Positions 1-10,900 of a DNA stretch of 64,000 nucleotides are shown here, piece after piece. Origin of the DNA: Dioscorea cayenensis subsp. rotundata. Its lineage: Eukaryota; Streptophyta; Magnoliopsida; Dioscoreales; Dioscoreaceae. The position numbers and the translations under genes were made by a program. Every line of letters begins with the position of its first letter. Positions within the stretch are counted from its first letter, which is position 1. The notes below the pieces were generated by a model. The model was not told where the DNA came from. It made no database searches and saw only the letters and a list, made by a program, of their open reading frames with translations. The DNA lies in NCBI RefSeq assembly GCF_009730915.1, contig NC_052475.1, positions 31,309,016 to 31,373,015 on the forward strand, read 5' to 3'.

Positions 1-1739
1 CCACTCTTTTTCTCCTTCACCGTGATTGTGAATGAAGGTTCTTCTTCGTCCTCTCCTCCCTTAATGCTCAGCTGAATTTCTTTCGAAGGTGAGTCGGTCA
101 AAAACAGATGCTTTAGCAAAGAATCGGCATCCTCTTTCGACCTCAAAGCAGTGGTATAACATTCGACCGTCGTCTCCCTTTGATGGCAAGCGTGGACTTG
201 AACCCTCGCCAGTGATAACGGTGGGCTTGGCACGGTTGACATATTCTCAAATGAGCCCCAAATTTGATCTCGACTCCAGACTATGCCACAGGTACACTGT
301 AGCATAGGGAAGCTTCACTCTGAGTGCCTTCACCAAGGAAAAATGGTGCATGATGCAACGTGCATTGTTGGTGTTGTTTGTTGGTGCCATTGCAAAAACC
401 TCACAAAGGAAAGCATCATGCTAACAACAATGGTGATTTTTATCTACTTTTTTTACTTTTCTCATTCACACTTTGTTTCAAAGATGGGAGGAGAAGTTAG
501 TCCCCACCGGGCGTGCCAGACTTTGTGGGTTCCTTTTCTTTCCAATCTCGCCTTTAATTGGGATTGACCGGTTGAAAAGCATGGATCACAAATCAAAAAT
601 TTAATTTTTTATATTTCGGGATGATCACGGGTTCATGATTCTATTAGGGCAAGCCCCTAATATTAATTACCCCCGCATAATGTCATGGGAACCTCCGATT
701 AAGAAACAAGTGTGAATGAGAAGTAACTGAGTAAACATGATAAATTTTTTTTATATTTTATTTCAAAGATGCATGCGAATACATGATCATAGACAAGAAT
801 ACAAAAAGAAGAAAAGCTATTCTCTAAGAGAGCTTTAACAAGAGATTTTTTTAGAAAGAGCTATTTTTTTATCATGCTCTTCAAAAATTTATAGTCGGCG
901 CCTTAGCTCCTATACTAAAAAGTGTGTCGAAGATCCTTTTTAGCTTTGTGGATGTAGCTCTCCCTCGATTTCTTTTTATGTGGGTTTGTGTCTTGAAACA
1001 TAGCTTAGTCCAAGTCGCGGCCACTCTACATTTACGAGTTGCCTCCTCTGGCCTCTTTTGCTTTCTTTTTATCACTCAAGACTTTGGCTCTTTGCGCTTG
1101 TAAAATCTCCACTCCTTGACTTGTGAAACTCCCTCAAGTTTTTGGCTTCTTGGTGCCTTAAAAACTTCGTGAGTTGCATTTGTCGCTTACATGATGCATT
1201 TAGGTCTCAGCTCTTCAATGCTTTTTGAGCCTTGACCATTTGATTTTTAAGTCGTGACCTTTAGCATGGTTAGGTCATTAACTTGATAATTTTGACTTGA
1301 CTTTTAAAAATGAACCTCAAACTCATGAGACCTCATAATGAGCTTAGGAAAAATCTTTGCCAACTCAACTTTTTTTCAATGAGTGTTGACTTTAGAAAAC
1401 ATTTTTTTCTTCTTTTTATGAAAAATTTTCATTCATTTTTTTATTATCCATCATCATTTTTTCTCTCTCTCGGAAATTTTTCATTTTTACTCTTCATTTC
1501 ATTTCAAGAAAAGATGTACTTTTTCATTGCACCTCTTTTTCACTCCAACGAGTATCAAAAAGACCTCCAAGTGAGCTTTCAAGAAATCTTTGTTAACCTT
1601 TTCTTTTTTTATAAGTGTTGATGAGAGATATTTTTTTGTGAACTCTTTTCATTTTTTTATATTTTTTTATCACTTCAAGAAATTTTTTTATTCTCCTTTT
1701 CATTTCACTTTTTACTCTAATGAGTGTCAAAAGACCTCA
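1..1739. other. Unassigned, probably repeat-derived spacer
   Basis: No gene was recognised. Short open frames exist (89-307, 283-567, 1310-1621 on plus; 881-1075 on minus), but none resembles a protein family I know. The stretch from about 880 to 1740 is rich in T-runs and shifts directly into the minisatellite that follows. This makes an origin in the untranslated part of a large retroelement plausible, but that is inference only. Confidence 0.4.
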
Positions 1740-1759
1740 AGGTGAGCTTGCAGTAAAGG

Positions 1760-2625
1760 GTTTGATATGGAAAAATTTCTCTTTACCCCCAAGAGTGTCA
1801 AGACTCAAGGTAGAATTAAAGAAATTATGAAAAAAATTTCTCGCTACTCCCCTAGAAAATCGAGACTTCATAGTGGAATGAGAGAAATTTATAGAAAATT
1901 TCTCGTTACTCCCAAGGAAGTCAAGACTCATAGTGGAATGAGAGAAATTTATAGAAAAATTTCTCGCTACCCCAAGGAAGTGAAGACTCCATAGGAATGA
2001 GAGAAATTTATAGAAAAATTTCTACATCTCCCAAGAAAGCCAAGGCTTCAGTGGAATGAGAGAAATTTATAGAAAAATTCTCGTTACTCCCAGGAAGTCA
2101 AGACTCATAGTGGAATGAGAGAAATTTATAGAAAAATTTCGTTACCCCAAGAAAGCCAAGGCTTCAGGTGGAATGAGAGAAATTTATAGAAAAATTTCTC
2201 GTTACTCCCAGGAAGTCAAGACTCCAGTGGAATGAGAGAAATTTATAGAAAATTTCTCGCTATCTCAGCAAGTCAAGACTCCAAGGTGGAATGAGAGAAA
2301 TTTCATGAAAAATTTCTCGTTACTCTCCCAAGAAAAGCCAAGGCTCGAGGTGGAATGAGAGAAATTTCTAGAAAATTTTTCGCTATCCCCAAGGAAGTCA
2401 AGACTCATGGAATGAGAGAAATTTCATGAAAAATTTCTCGTTACTCCCAAGAAAGCTCAAGGCTTCATGTGGAATGAGAGAAATTTATGTAAAATTTCTC
2501 GTTACTCCCAGCTGAAGTCAAGACTTCAGGTGGAATGAGAGAAATTTCATAGAAATCTCGTTACTCCCGAAAGAAAAAAGCTTTTAAGGCTTCATGGTGA
2601 ATGAGAGAAATTTCATAAGATTTTT
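1760..2625. repeat. Minisatellite, ~60-bp unit, about 13-15 copies
   Basis: The unit is about 58-62 bp. It contains GGAATGAGAGAAATTTATAG, then AAAATTTCTCGTTACTCCC, then a variable AAGGAAGTCAAGACTCA-type segment. Clear copies begin near 1877, 1936, 1995, 2053, 2113, 2171, 2230, 2289, 2351, 2409, 2471, 2536 and 2600, with more diverged units before them. Each unit contains the self-complementary arms GAGAAATTT and AAATTTCTC separated by only a few bases, so every unit can fold into a small hairpin. Copies differ by substitutions and 1-3 bp indels, and two alternating spacer types (AGTCAAGACT and AGCCAAGGCT) are seen. No coding role is evident. Confidence 0.9.
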
Positions 2626-2639
2626 TCCCATAGAGGCCT

Positions 2640-3060
2640 TGCAAAAATGAAATTACCAAAATACCCCCACTCAAATTCATCCTTTACTTTTTTTCTCATT
2701 TTTTTACTCTCGCTTTTTTAACCCATCTTTTTCATTTTTCCCCATATTTTTTTCTTTTCTTCTCTCATTTTACTCACCCTCCCATTTTTCCATATTTTTT
2801 CTCTCTTTTTTCCAACTCACCCTTCCATTTTTCCATATTTTTTTCCTTCTCTCTCTTTTAAATTCACCCTTCATCTTTTTCCATATCTTTCCTTCTCTCT
2901 CTTTTTTTAAAATTCACCCCTTCATTTTTTTCCATATCTTTTTCTCACCTTTCATCATTTTTTTATTTTTTCTCTTTTCTCTCATTTTTTTACTCTCCCT
3001 TCATTTTTTTCGTCTCTTTTTAATTTCTTTTCATCATTTTTACCAAAAATGCCCCTCACC
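2640..3060. repeat. Pyrimidine-rich tandem block
   Basis: A strongly strand-asymmetric C/T-rich stretch. A degenerate unit of roughly 55-60 bp recurs at least four times: CCATTTTTCCATATTTTTT followed by a CTTCTCTCTC run and an ATTCACCC link. It directly follows the minisatellite and looks like a second tandem array in the same repeat-rich block. Confidence 0.7.
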
Positions 3061-3437
3061 AATAAACTCTCCCTCTATTTTTAAGACAAGGAAACTTTTA
3101 AAGCACCTTGCAGCATTGGCATGGCTGAAGACAAGCACTCCTCAAAAAATGCTCTCCAATAGCAAAGGCAATGTCTCCGAAGCTTGAGAAAGTAGGAGGT
3201 TTAATAGACTGATGAAGCTATAAAATTCTGAATCAAGATACTCATAACAAGTGGGACTTGATGGTTCTGTGTCACAGGCGTTTTGCATTTATCCTGCCTC
3301 AAGTCTGGATCCTTTATGCGAATTTCTCCAATGATATCTCACGGTGTCAACTCCATTCACAAGCTCAGCCCCATGATCTATGCTTGTATTCACCTGTCCT
3401 TGCATATCCTTCCCATTCAAACCTGCAGAGCAAGCAG
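3061..3437. other. Spacer beside the NAGK-like fragment
   Basis: No intact gene is seen. On the minus strand, the stretch after the end of the acetylglutamate kinase-like frame (3438) stays open in short pieces. I could not match these to the C-terminal part of that enzyme, so the homology appears to stop near 3440. Confidence 0.4.
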
Positions 3438-3926
3438 TCACATTCTTGGCATGGCTACCTTCTCAAACCTAACAGCTACCATAGGTTCGCCATCTGCTAT
3501 ATCAGTATTCACATTATAACCCTTCCCAGCCTCATCCGCGGCCACAGAGGCAATCATTGGGATATGACCGTCGGCGAGGATCGAGTGGAGCACAGAGGGA
3601 TCAACACGCGAAACCTGATCATTAACAATCCCCAGGACAGCGGACTCCGAGGAAGACATTATTACTCGCTTGAATCGCGAAAGCCCCGACGCCGATGCCA
3701 CCAAGTTGATCTCAGCAACGAGTCTCTTGTTGATCTTCCTAGCAAGAACCATCTTCACAGCTTTCCTAGTATGAGCATTGATAACATAAAAGGCTGCTTG
3801 TAGAGCTTGGGTTCGTGGCTGGGTTGGGTACAAAGGCGGCAGACGGAGCAACATGCCACAACGGAGGACTCGTATGCGGCGGAAAGGTAGACCCGTAGAG
3901 ACCAGATGAATTAGAAACTCTCTCAC
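3438..3926 (-). pseudogene. Acetylglutamate kinase-like fragment
   Basis: A single open frame of 162 codons. Its residues from about 50 onward resemble plant N-acetyl-L-glutamate kinase, the plastid enzyme that phosphorylates N-acetylglutamate in arginine synthesis. Segments that support this are VKMVLARKINKRLV, NDQVSRVDPSVLHS and GHIPMIASVAADEAGKGYN followed by NTDIADGE, which match the central part of the kinase fold around the substrate-binding DTAAGE-like segment. The normal enzyme is about 280-350 residues plus a transit peptide. Here both the N-terminal nucleotide-binding part and the C-terminal third are missing. The glycine-rich GLSGKDG-type segment is changed to GLSRFKR, and the expected LLTDV continuation is replaced by VAMPRM and a stop. 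No introns are seen in the matched part, so a decayed retrocopy or a captured fragment is likely. Confidence 0.6.
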
Positions 3927-4631
3927 GGTATTTGATAAAAAAATGGGAGAGAAAGAGAACGAACCAGAGAGAAGGAAAGAAATGCATGCTATTAATCATG
4001 GATACATGCACGTGTATGTGTTTTTCTTTCTTTTTTTTAAATGCATGAGAATCACAAAGTGGCGGGACCCACTGCCATTTTCTCTTTTGTACATGAGATG
4101 GGTCATGGGCAGCATATGCATGCATGACATGCATTCGATTTTTTAATATCACTAAAAAGATGGGACCCATTGCGTTTTTTCTTCCCTTAATGCATGTGAA
4201 AAGTATCATGGCTACTGGAATGACATGCATTTGATAAAAAAAGTATCAATTTTAAAGATGGGGCCCATGTATCTAAAGGCATGGACTATGGAGACATCAT
4301 ATTCATAAAAAAAAAACATAAAATGCAGTACCTCTTCGTTTTTCGAGATCAACCTCCTCTCACCTCTTCTTTGCTTCTTCTTCTCCTCCTCCTTCCTTCT
4401 CACTTGTCTAAAAAAATTCTCTCCTCCTTTTTTTCTTCCTTCCGCCTCTTCTCTCGCTCATCTCTCTTTCTTCGCCTCCCCAGAAAATCCTCAACACCCC
4501 AAGAATATTCAACTCCCGAGAGAGATTTTTTTAAAAAAACTTTTGAATTCAAAAAAATTCCCATCCCTATCCATAATCTCTCTTCTTTTTATTTATTTAT
4601 TTGAATTTCCCTCTCCTTTTTATTATTATTC
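3927..4631. repeat. Spacer with three 98-bp imperfect repeats
   Basis: Between about 4055 and 4290 a unit of about 98 bp occurs three times. It is anchored by GGGACCC at 4064-4070, GGGACCC at 4162-4168 and GGGGCCC at 4260-4266. Each anchor is followed by a T-rich stretch and ATGCATG-type (RY) motifs. The remainder (4320-4630) is CT-rich without a credible gene. Confidence 0.65.
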
Positions 4632-4638
4632 ACATATA

Positions 4639-4678
<40 letters not shown>

Positions 4679-4784
4679 TTGAAATTTCAAACGAATATAG
4701 ATATATATATATATGCATATATATCTTCAAATATATTTAATTTCAAACGAATATATATATATATATATGCATATATATCTTCAA

Positions 4785-4854
<70 letters not shown>

Positions 4855-4855
4855 T
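4632..4855. repeat. (AT)n microsatellite with an internal duplication
   Basis: Long TA/AT dinucleotide runs (about 4636-4676 and 4790-4851) flank two copies of a roughly 55-bp segment. That segment begins TTTCAAACGAATATA, at 4684 and again at 4741. Array length is likely to vary between individuals and to be hard to assemble. Confidence 0.9.
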
Positions 4856-5405
4856 CTTTCCTCTTCTTTATTATTATTTTTTCATTTACACCCCTACTTT
4901 TATTTGGAATAGGATAATCCTTATCTCCCTTTTTTTTTCTTTTCTATTTGAAGTAGGAGAATATAATTCATCATCACTATTTTTATTTATCCCCCCTTTT
5001 TTTGTTTGATTTTAATTCGAAGTAGAATGCCAAATTCCTAATGAGATTAGGAATGAAAATTTTTATATAAACAGATTGTTTAATTTTGTTGTTGGTACTT
5101 ATATTCGAAGTGCTTTGCATGCTGTGTGTACATCTGTGTACAGAGAGAAAATATACCTGTCATTGCATCAATGATCTCTTTGCCCAATTATATCATTGTA
5201 AATTCAAGGTAAGCATATTTTTTTTAAAATATTTTTTTATAAGAGGAATCAACCACTTAACTCAACTAAGGAAGTCCATAGTATCTGTAATTTGATATTA
5301 TTTTATTTCTTCATTTATTAAAAACCTATGAATAAGTTACAGATTTGAACCCTCAACAGTTTGAGATGGGAATAGTAAAATAAAATACAACTTCTATGAT
5401 CCTAA
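4856..5405. other. AT-rich spacer, nothing recognised
   Basis: T-rich and A-rich sequence with short open frames only. I see no splice-supported coding segment and no RNA gene. Confidence 0.5.
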
Positions 5406-5839
5406 GGGATCGTTTGGTTCACGATAATGTACATAGATTACCACATATTATGTGGTAATATAAAAATATTATTACATTTGGCATTGCACCGGTGATAATA
5501 TGGATGGTAATATCACATTACCAACTTATAAATATTATTAAAAAAGTGGTAATCCTATTACCATCAAATTTGGTGCATATCTTGGATTACTATGGTAATT
5601 TTATAATTTTTTATATTTTAATAAATTGATTACCATGACAATCAAACAAGGTAATGAACTATTCCCGGTAATAAAAGTTCCGAACTAAATATGGTTATAT
5701 TAAATTACCGTAATATTTCTAACCATATAATATTTTCACTCATATTATCATGGTAATCTCGTTACATGGTAATATATCATTACCACAATGGTAATCTCGT
5801 TACACGGTAATATGTCATTATTACGAACCAAACAACTTT
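5406..5839. mobile_element. PIF/Harbinger-like (Tourist-type) MITE
   Basis: A 434-bp non-coding element. Its left end reads GGGATCGTTTGGTTC; the reverse complement of its right end reads AAAGTTGTTTGGTTC (11 of 15 match). TAA stands directly outside both ends (5403-5405 and 5840-5842), which fits the 3-bp target duplication of PIF/Harbinger elements. The interior is built from many direct and inverted copies of GGTAAT/ATTACC, so it can fold into a long hairpin. No transposase is encoded. Confidence 0.7.
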
Positions 5840-5842
5840 TAA

Positions 5843-7607
5843 AAGTCTTTTTTTTTATTATTATTGTTTGAATTATTATGTATTTTGCATTAAACTTAAA
5901 TGCTGCTTTGCTTGGTTGTTATTTGAGAGAATGGCATGTGTTATTGTTGTTGCTGTTGACATGCATTGTTGGGGAGAATTTACGAGAAGTGCTTTTAATT
6001 ACTTTTTTTTTGTTTTTTTACTCCGGTTAACTCAAGACTTTGTTTATATCCATTGATTTATAAAATTATAGTTCATCACTACATCAGTCCAGTTTGTATA
6101 AAATGTTTTAAGATTTTTTTGGATAATTTTATTGTAAGAATAGCAAACTTTGACAGTGTATAGAAGCTTTTTTATCCTGACAGTTAAGTTAATACATGAA
6201 AAAATATTTGTAATTTCGATTGATATATTACTTTGTTATTAATCCAAAAGTTATATGTGATATTAACTTAAAAAAACAATGTAACAAGCAATGCAAAAGG
6301 GGTAAAAGAAAAACATACAAAATGCATGAAAAAAGATGAAAAATTAATGAAGGTTAACGGAAGGGAGGGGATTGAGTAAGGGGAGAAAAAGAAAAACAAG
6401 TAGAAATGGGCTACACATGGGACATGCGTCAATGTGTAATTGGGCACTATATAAAATGCACACAATGCACTTCATATAAGCTCTCCCCTTGATTGTTTGT
6501 GGCATTTTTCTTCCCTTGGGTTTTGGAATTCTTTTAATCCAAAATATATTCAGGATTAATGATAACAACTTAATTATTTTATTTATTTTTAACTTCATTA
6601 AAAATAATAATATTATTTATTTATTTTTATTAAGATGGATGTGCCACACACCTCAACTACAATAGTGTAAGCAATTAATCAGTGTTCAAGTTTTGCAAAA
6701 ATGGTGTATTAATATAAATTATAAATAACTTTTTTCACTATAATATCTAATTAATATTTTTTTTTTCCAAAATAAAGCATTTATAAAAAATTATTTGAAA
6801 AGTTTAACGATTTATTAGAAGGTTGTATTCAGAAATTATGGAAAATGTGATAACATAATTAAGATTTTATGGATTAAATGTTTTTAAAAATAATTGAATA
6901 AACCACTCAAATTGTATTAATGAAAAAACTATATACATGCGTAGTGCGCATAAATTACACAGCACTAGGCATAAATTACAGAGTCATCCTATCATGGTTG
7001 CTCTGGATTATTAGCTAAACAACACATTTAACAAGAAACTACCATAAAAATGTTTACTTTAAAGAGTGATGATTTAGTTATATTTTTGTTAATAAATATT
7101 TATTTACTATTTTCACAATGATGTCCTGCTTTTAAAGGTCTGTTTAGTGACAGAAATTTGAAAATTTTGAGTTACAAAGAGCATACAGAAAGAGGTTGTA
7201 TAATTTTATGTAATCATCTATACACACTTTTTTTTTTATACATTCACCTACACAATTGTTACGTATAAGGTCAAATATTCATGACACAGTGTCCTATATG
7301 CTTATAACAAATGAGAAACAATAAGAATACAACCCAAACCCAGGAAGCCAAGAAAACAGGAGGCCTGATCCAACAAACAGATCATATGGAGTGAATCCAA
7401 AAGAGTCAAAGAAATTATTCAAGAAGAGTTTGACATTATGCATTGAAGACTAAAATAAAGAGTTAACAGCAGACCTCTTATGAGCGTTTCTAAAGCACAA
7501 ACATATCAAATACTCCATTCAAAGAGTTTTGATTCAACTCAATAAAAACACAAGGCAAGCATTGATCAATGGTTTCATCACATAATTATTGAGATGGGTC
7601 CTGAGCT
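5843..7607. other. AT-rich intergenic region
   Basis: No gene recognised. The segment contains many A/T homopolymers and short open frames without family resemblance. The part nearest 7607 is the downstream flank (3' UTR side) of the minus-strand B12D gene. Confidence 0.5.
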
Positions 7608-9395
7608 TCATTTTGGATCAGTGAAGAACTTATTGATTGATGGCATTATTTCTGGGGTTTTGTTGCGGACGAATTTCCTCAAGCTATGTTCTGCGTATTT
7701 ATGCCCTTCAGCAAAGTTCTCCAGCACTCCGGCAGCTCTGCCTTCCTTGTTAATTCTGTGCATGTAAACCAATAATTGGTGAAACAGATCAAACAATGCA
7801 GTAAAGTTCACTGGATGGTATTTTTTTAACTGTTAGATCAAATGCCGATATGAGATATTTATTTATTTATTTATTGTTTAAGATGCAAAAGAACCCACAG
7901 ATGAAACACATATTATTGATGATCACAATATTTAAATAGTTTTCCACAATAAAGGAAGATATCAAACAAGAACTTAAGATCATGAAATCCAAAACAGGAA
8001 GCACAGATTTTAACAAAAGATTGCATTGACTTCAGTTTGGTGCATATGTTCATTATAGAATGAGTCAAATACAGGAAACATAGCTATAATCTCAGTTTTT
8101 CAATTTTCCAAACATCATGTAGCTACATAATGAAAGCCAGTTAGTACTAGGTAAGACATCATAGAAGAGATAATTGCCATTAGATCTCTTACAAGACTTG
8201 CCAATTTACCACAAAGAAATGACATCATAGTGTGCAAAACAAGCTCAGGTTTAGGCTTGAAGAGGTTTTATCAAAAAAGTGAGTGATAAAAATTCATAGA
8301 CCTGAAACACACACATTGATCTGGCATAGGCTTCTCTTGTTACCCCAAATTATATGATTTTCCGACTTCCTGTCTAATTTTTTTCCAACAAAGTTACATA
8401 ATCACGAAGCTAGTCCAAGAATTTAAGAAATGATATAGTAATAGGCCATGCTTGATTCAAGTCATAAAAAACCAACACTCATTAGTTAAACAGACTATAT
8501 ACTTAATTGAATGGAAACTTCATTTATACGTATTTGATGCTTGTTTTATGAAATTATTTTGTAAAAGCTTGAACAGCATGAGATTGTGAAAGGCTTGCCA
8601 GATGCACAGCAACAAAATTATTATGCTATGCCCACTTGAAAATACCAGCACTAGTTATTATCAAATAGCTTAATTTCAAAATTCAAAAACATCAGACAAT
8701 TTTGAGCCATTATTTTCTTGATTTTTTTTTGTGAGATCATGAAATAAACTAAATTGTTACCAATACTGTTAAAATCTGTAGTTTTCCACTTTTTCAAAAA
8801 AAAAAAACTAAAACTAAAAATAAATTCTTTTCCTTTTCCCCATCATTTTCTAAAATTTTCCCCCTTAATTTCTTCTAATTCCTGTCCTCAATGCAAACAA
8901 ACCCTAACGCCATTGAAAAAGGCACTACAATCCTAGATCCACCACCACATAAATCTCCATTGCAAGCAAGCATCAAAGCAGCACACAAATACTAAAATTA
9001 GATTTTTAGAAACACAAAGTAATTCATCAAGCATAATATAATCAACCATAGATCTCATCTCCTCATGAATCTCAAACAAACACCTCCGATTCTTTCTCAA
9101 ATTAAAAAAAAAAATAATAAAAAGGGCATGAACTTGGTCGAAGACTCACCTCACTTCAGGATTGATGCGAAGGTTACGGAAGAGCTGGTAACCACAGATC
9201 CCGATAGCAACCCCAACAGCACCAAACAAAGGATAAACCTAAAGATCAACACAAGACCAAAACCCAAACCCTCGATCTATAAATCCGAGAATCACTGAAA
9301 TCAAGAGATATAGAGAAGAAAGAGGAACAGATCTAACTAAATCAACTGCACCAAACCTCAGGCCTCAGCCATCGATTCACAGTGGGAGCAGCCAT
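7608..9395 (-). CDS. B12D: B12D-family mitochondrial protein
   Basis: A small protein of the B12D family, related in fold to the MLRQ subunit of NADH dehydrogenase. Plant members are mitochondrial inner-membrane proteins linked to respiration. Exons on the minus strand are 9395-9357, 9238-9150 and 7755-7608. All junctions are GT-AG and the frame closes exactly (276 nt, 91 residues). Exon 1 gives MAAPTVNRWLRPE. Exon 2 gives VYPLFGAVGVAIGICGYQLF, the single hydrophobic membrane segment, then RNLRINPEVR. Exon 3 gives the family signature NKEGRAAGVLENFAEGHKYA and ends in PEIMPSINKFFTDPK. The start is the first ATG preceding the conserved WLRPEVYP block. Intron 2 is 1.39 kb. Length and all conserved blocks are normal, so it looks functional. 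Confidence 0.93.
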
Positions 9396-10900
9396 GGAAC
9401 GCCGCCGCGGGATGAGCGAGATCGCCGGCGATGAGAGTGGAGGAGACCGATGGAGACGAAGAGGACGACGGATTGATAAAAGAGTGATGGTGAGCTGTTG
9501 GAAGTGCTTTGTGGGGTAATTGAATTCCAATATTACCCCTGCTTTATTTTTCATATTACTTATATAGTAGTATTTTGTTTGGATTTTTATTAATTAATTT
9601 TGGAAAAAATATATCTATGGTTTATCTCCTTTATCGTCAAATTATATATTGATTGTATTTTTGTAATTAATTAATGTTTGAAAATATTTTTTTTATACCT
9701 TAAAGTTTTATTTAAAATATTTATAGTAATCGATATTAATTAAATACTAGTACATTCCACTTATCTATATTGTTAGGTTATCCAATAAGTGTTTTTCTAA
9801 ATATTTCAGAATTTATATTGATAAATAATTATTTCCTCATAAAAATATTGATTATTAATTATTATAATTAAAATACAAATTTATTTTTAAAATAATTTAT
9901 TAATAATTAAGTCCAAATTTGCTCACCAAGGAACTCAAACAAATAATCAACAAACAATGATTTATTTAATTTGTTATCATTTGAAAGGATAAATAAAAAA
10001 ATATATATTTTGGTTAATGGTAATAGGTGTGACAGTTCGCCTGTATATATCCAAAGGGGTATTTTAGTCATTTTACTTTTTTTAAAAAAAAAATCTTTAT
10101 TTATTATATATATATATATGACTTTACAAATAATTTTAAATTGGAGAAAAATCTGGCAGAAAATTTTCAATCTATATAAAAAAATATTAGAATTATGGAA
10201 AAAACAAAACAAAACTAGTAAATTGATGATGATAACCACTGATAAAAACATCCGCTTACACACCCCTAATAACATTGTCACCTACTTATATCCCATCCCA
10301 CTTTGACCAAGCACACAACTAAAAACCTCAGTTTATAAAATTAAAAAAAAGTGTATACATTTGGTTAATTTTAAATCCCAAGTTTAAAACAACTTTGAAT
10401 TTTTACAAGAAAATATAAACAATTACCCACTTCCAGTAAAAGCAATTTTCTCAAATAGATCATATTAGTTGCAATTTCAAGATGTTATTATAGTGACAAA
10501 AATGTAAAAGAAAAACCCTTAAAAAAAAAAAGGGGGAAAAACACATCAACTACTTCTTTCAGTGTTATTACAGTGACCATATCTATGAGTTTTAAGGATG
10601 AAAGAGTTTTTCTCCATGTTGACTCTTGTAGCAACCTTAACTTCACACAAGTCCATTGATTCACTTTCTTCATCAAAATATCAACAAGTAAAAAACCAGA
10701 AACACTGACAAAGCAAAGCATATAACAGAAGATTTACTTGAGAATCATAATATCTGTACAAACTCGAGTAGAAATTCACTTTTTACTGTATGAAACAAAA
10801 TGTTGAAGGCTCACCTCAGAACTGTGAAATTCTCATCATTAGTTTATTCTCAGTAATATTTGCTGTAGTGATTGATATAATAAGGTTTGCTTCAATTCAT
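9396..10900. other. Intergenic, B12D promoter side to PDH E1 alpha 3' side
   Basis: AT-rich spacer. The first part (9396-9550) is the promoter and 5' UTR side of the minus-strand B12D gene. The last part precedes the stop of the minus-strand PDH gene at 10901. No additional gene or RNA was recognised, and open frames at 9907-10281 and 9971-10306 look random. Confidence 0.5.

Noticed and set aside
1767-1994. Open frame with repeated GMREIYRK units as a repeat protein gene
   Set aside because: It is only the minisatellite read in one frame. Unit lengths are not multiples of three and the frame soon breaks.
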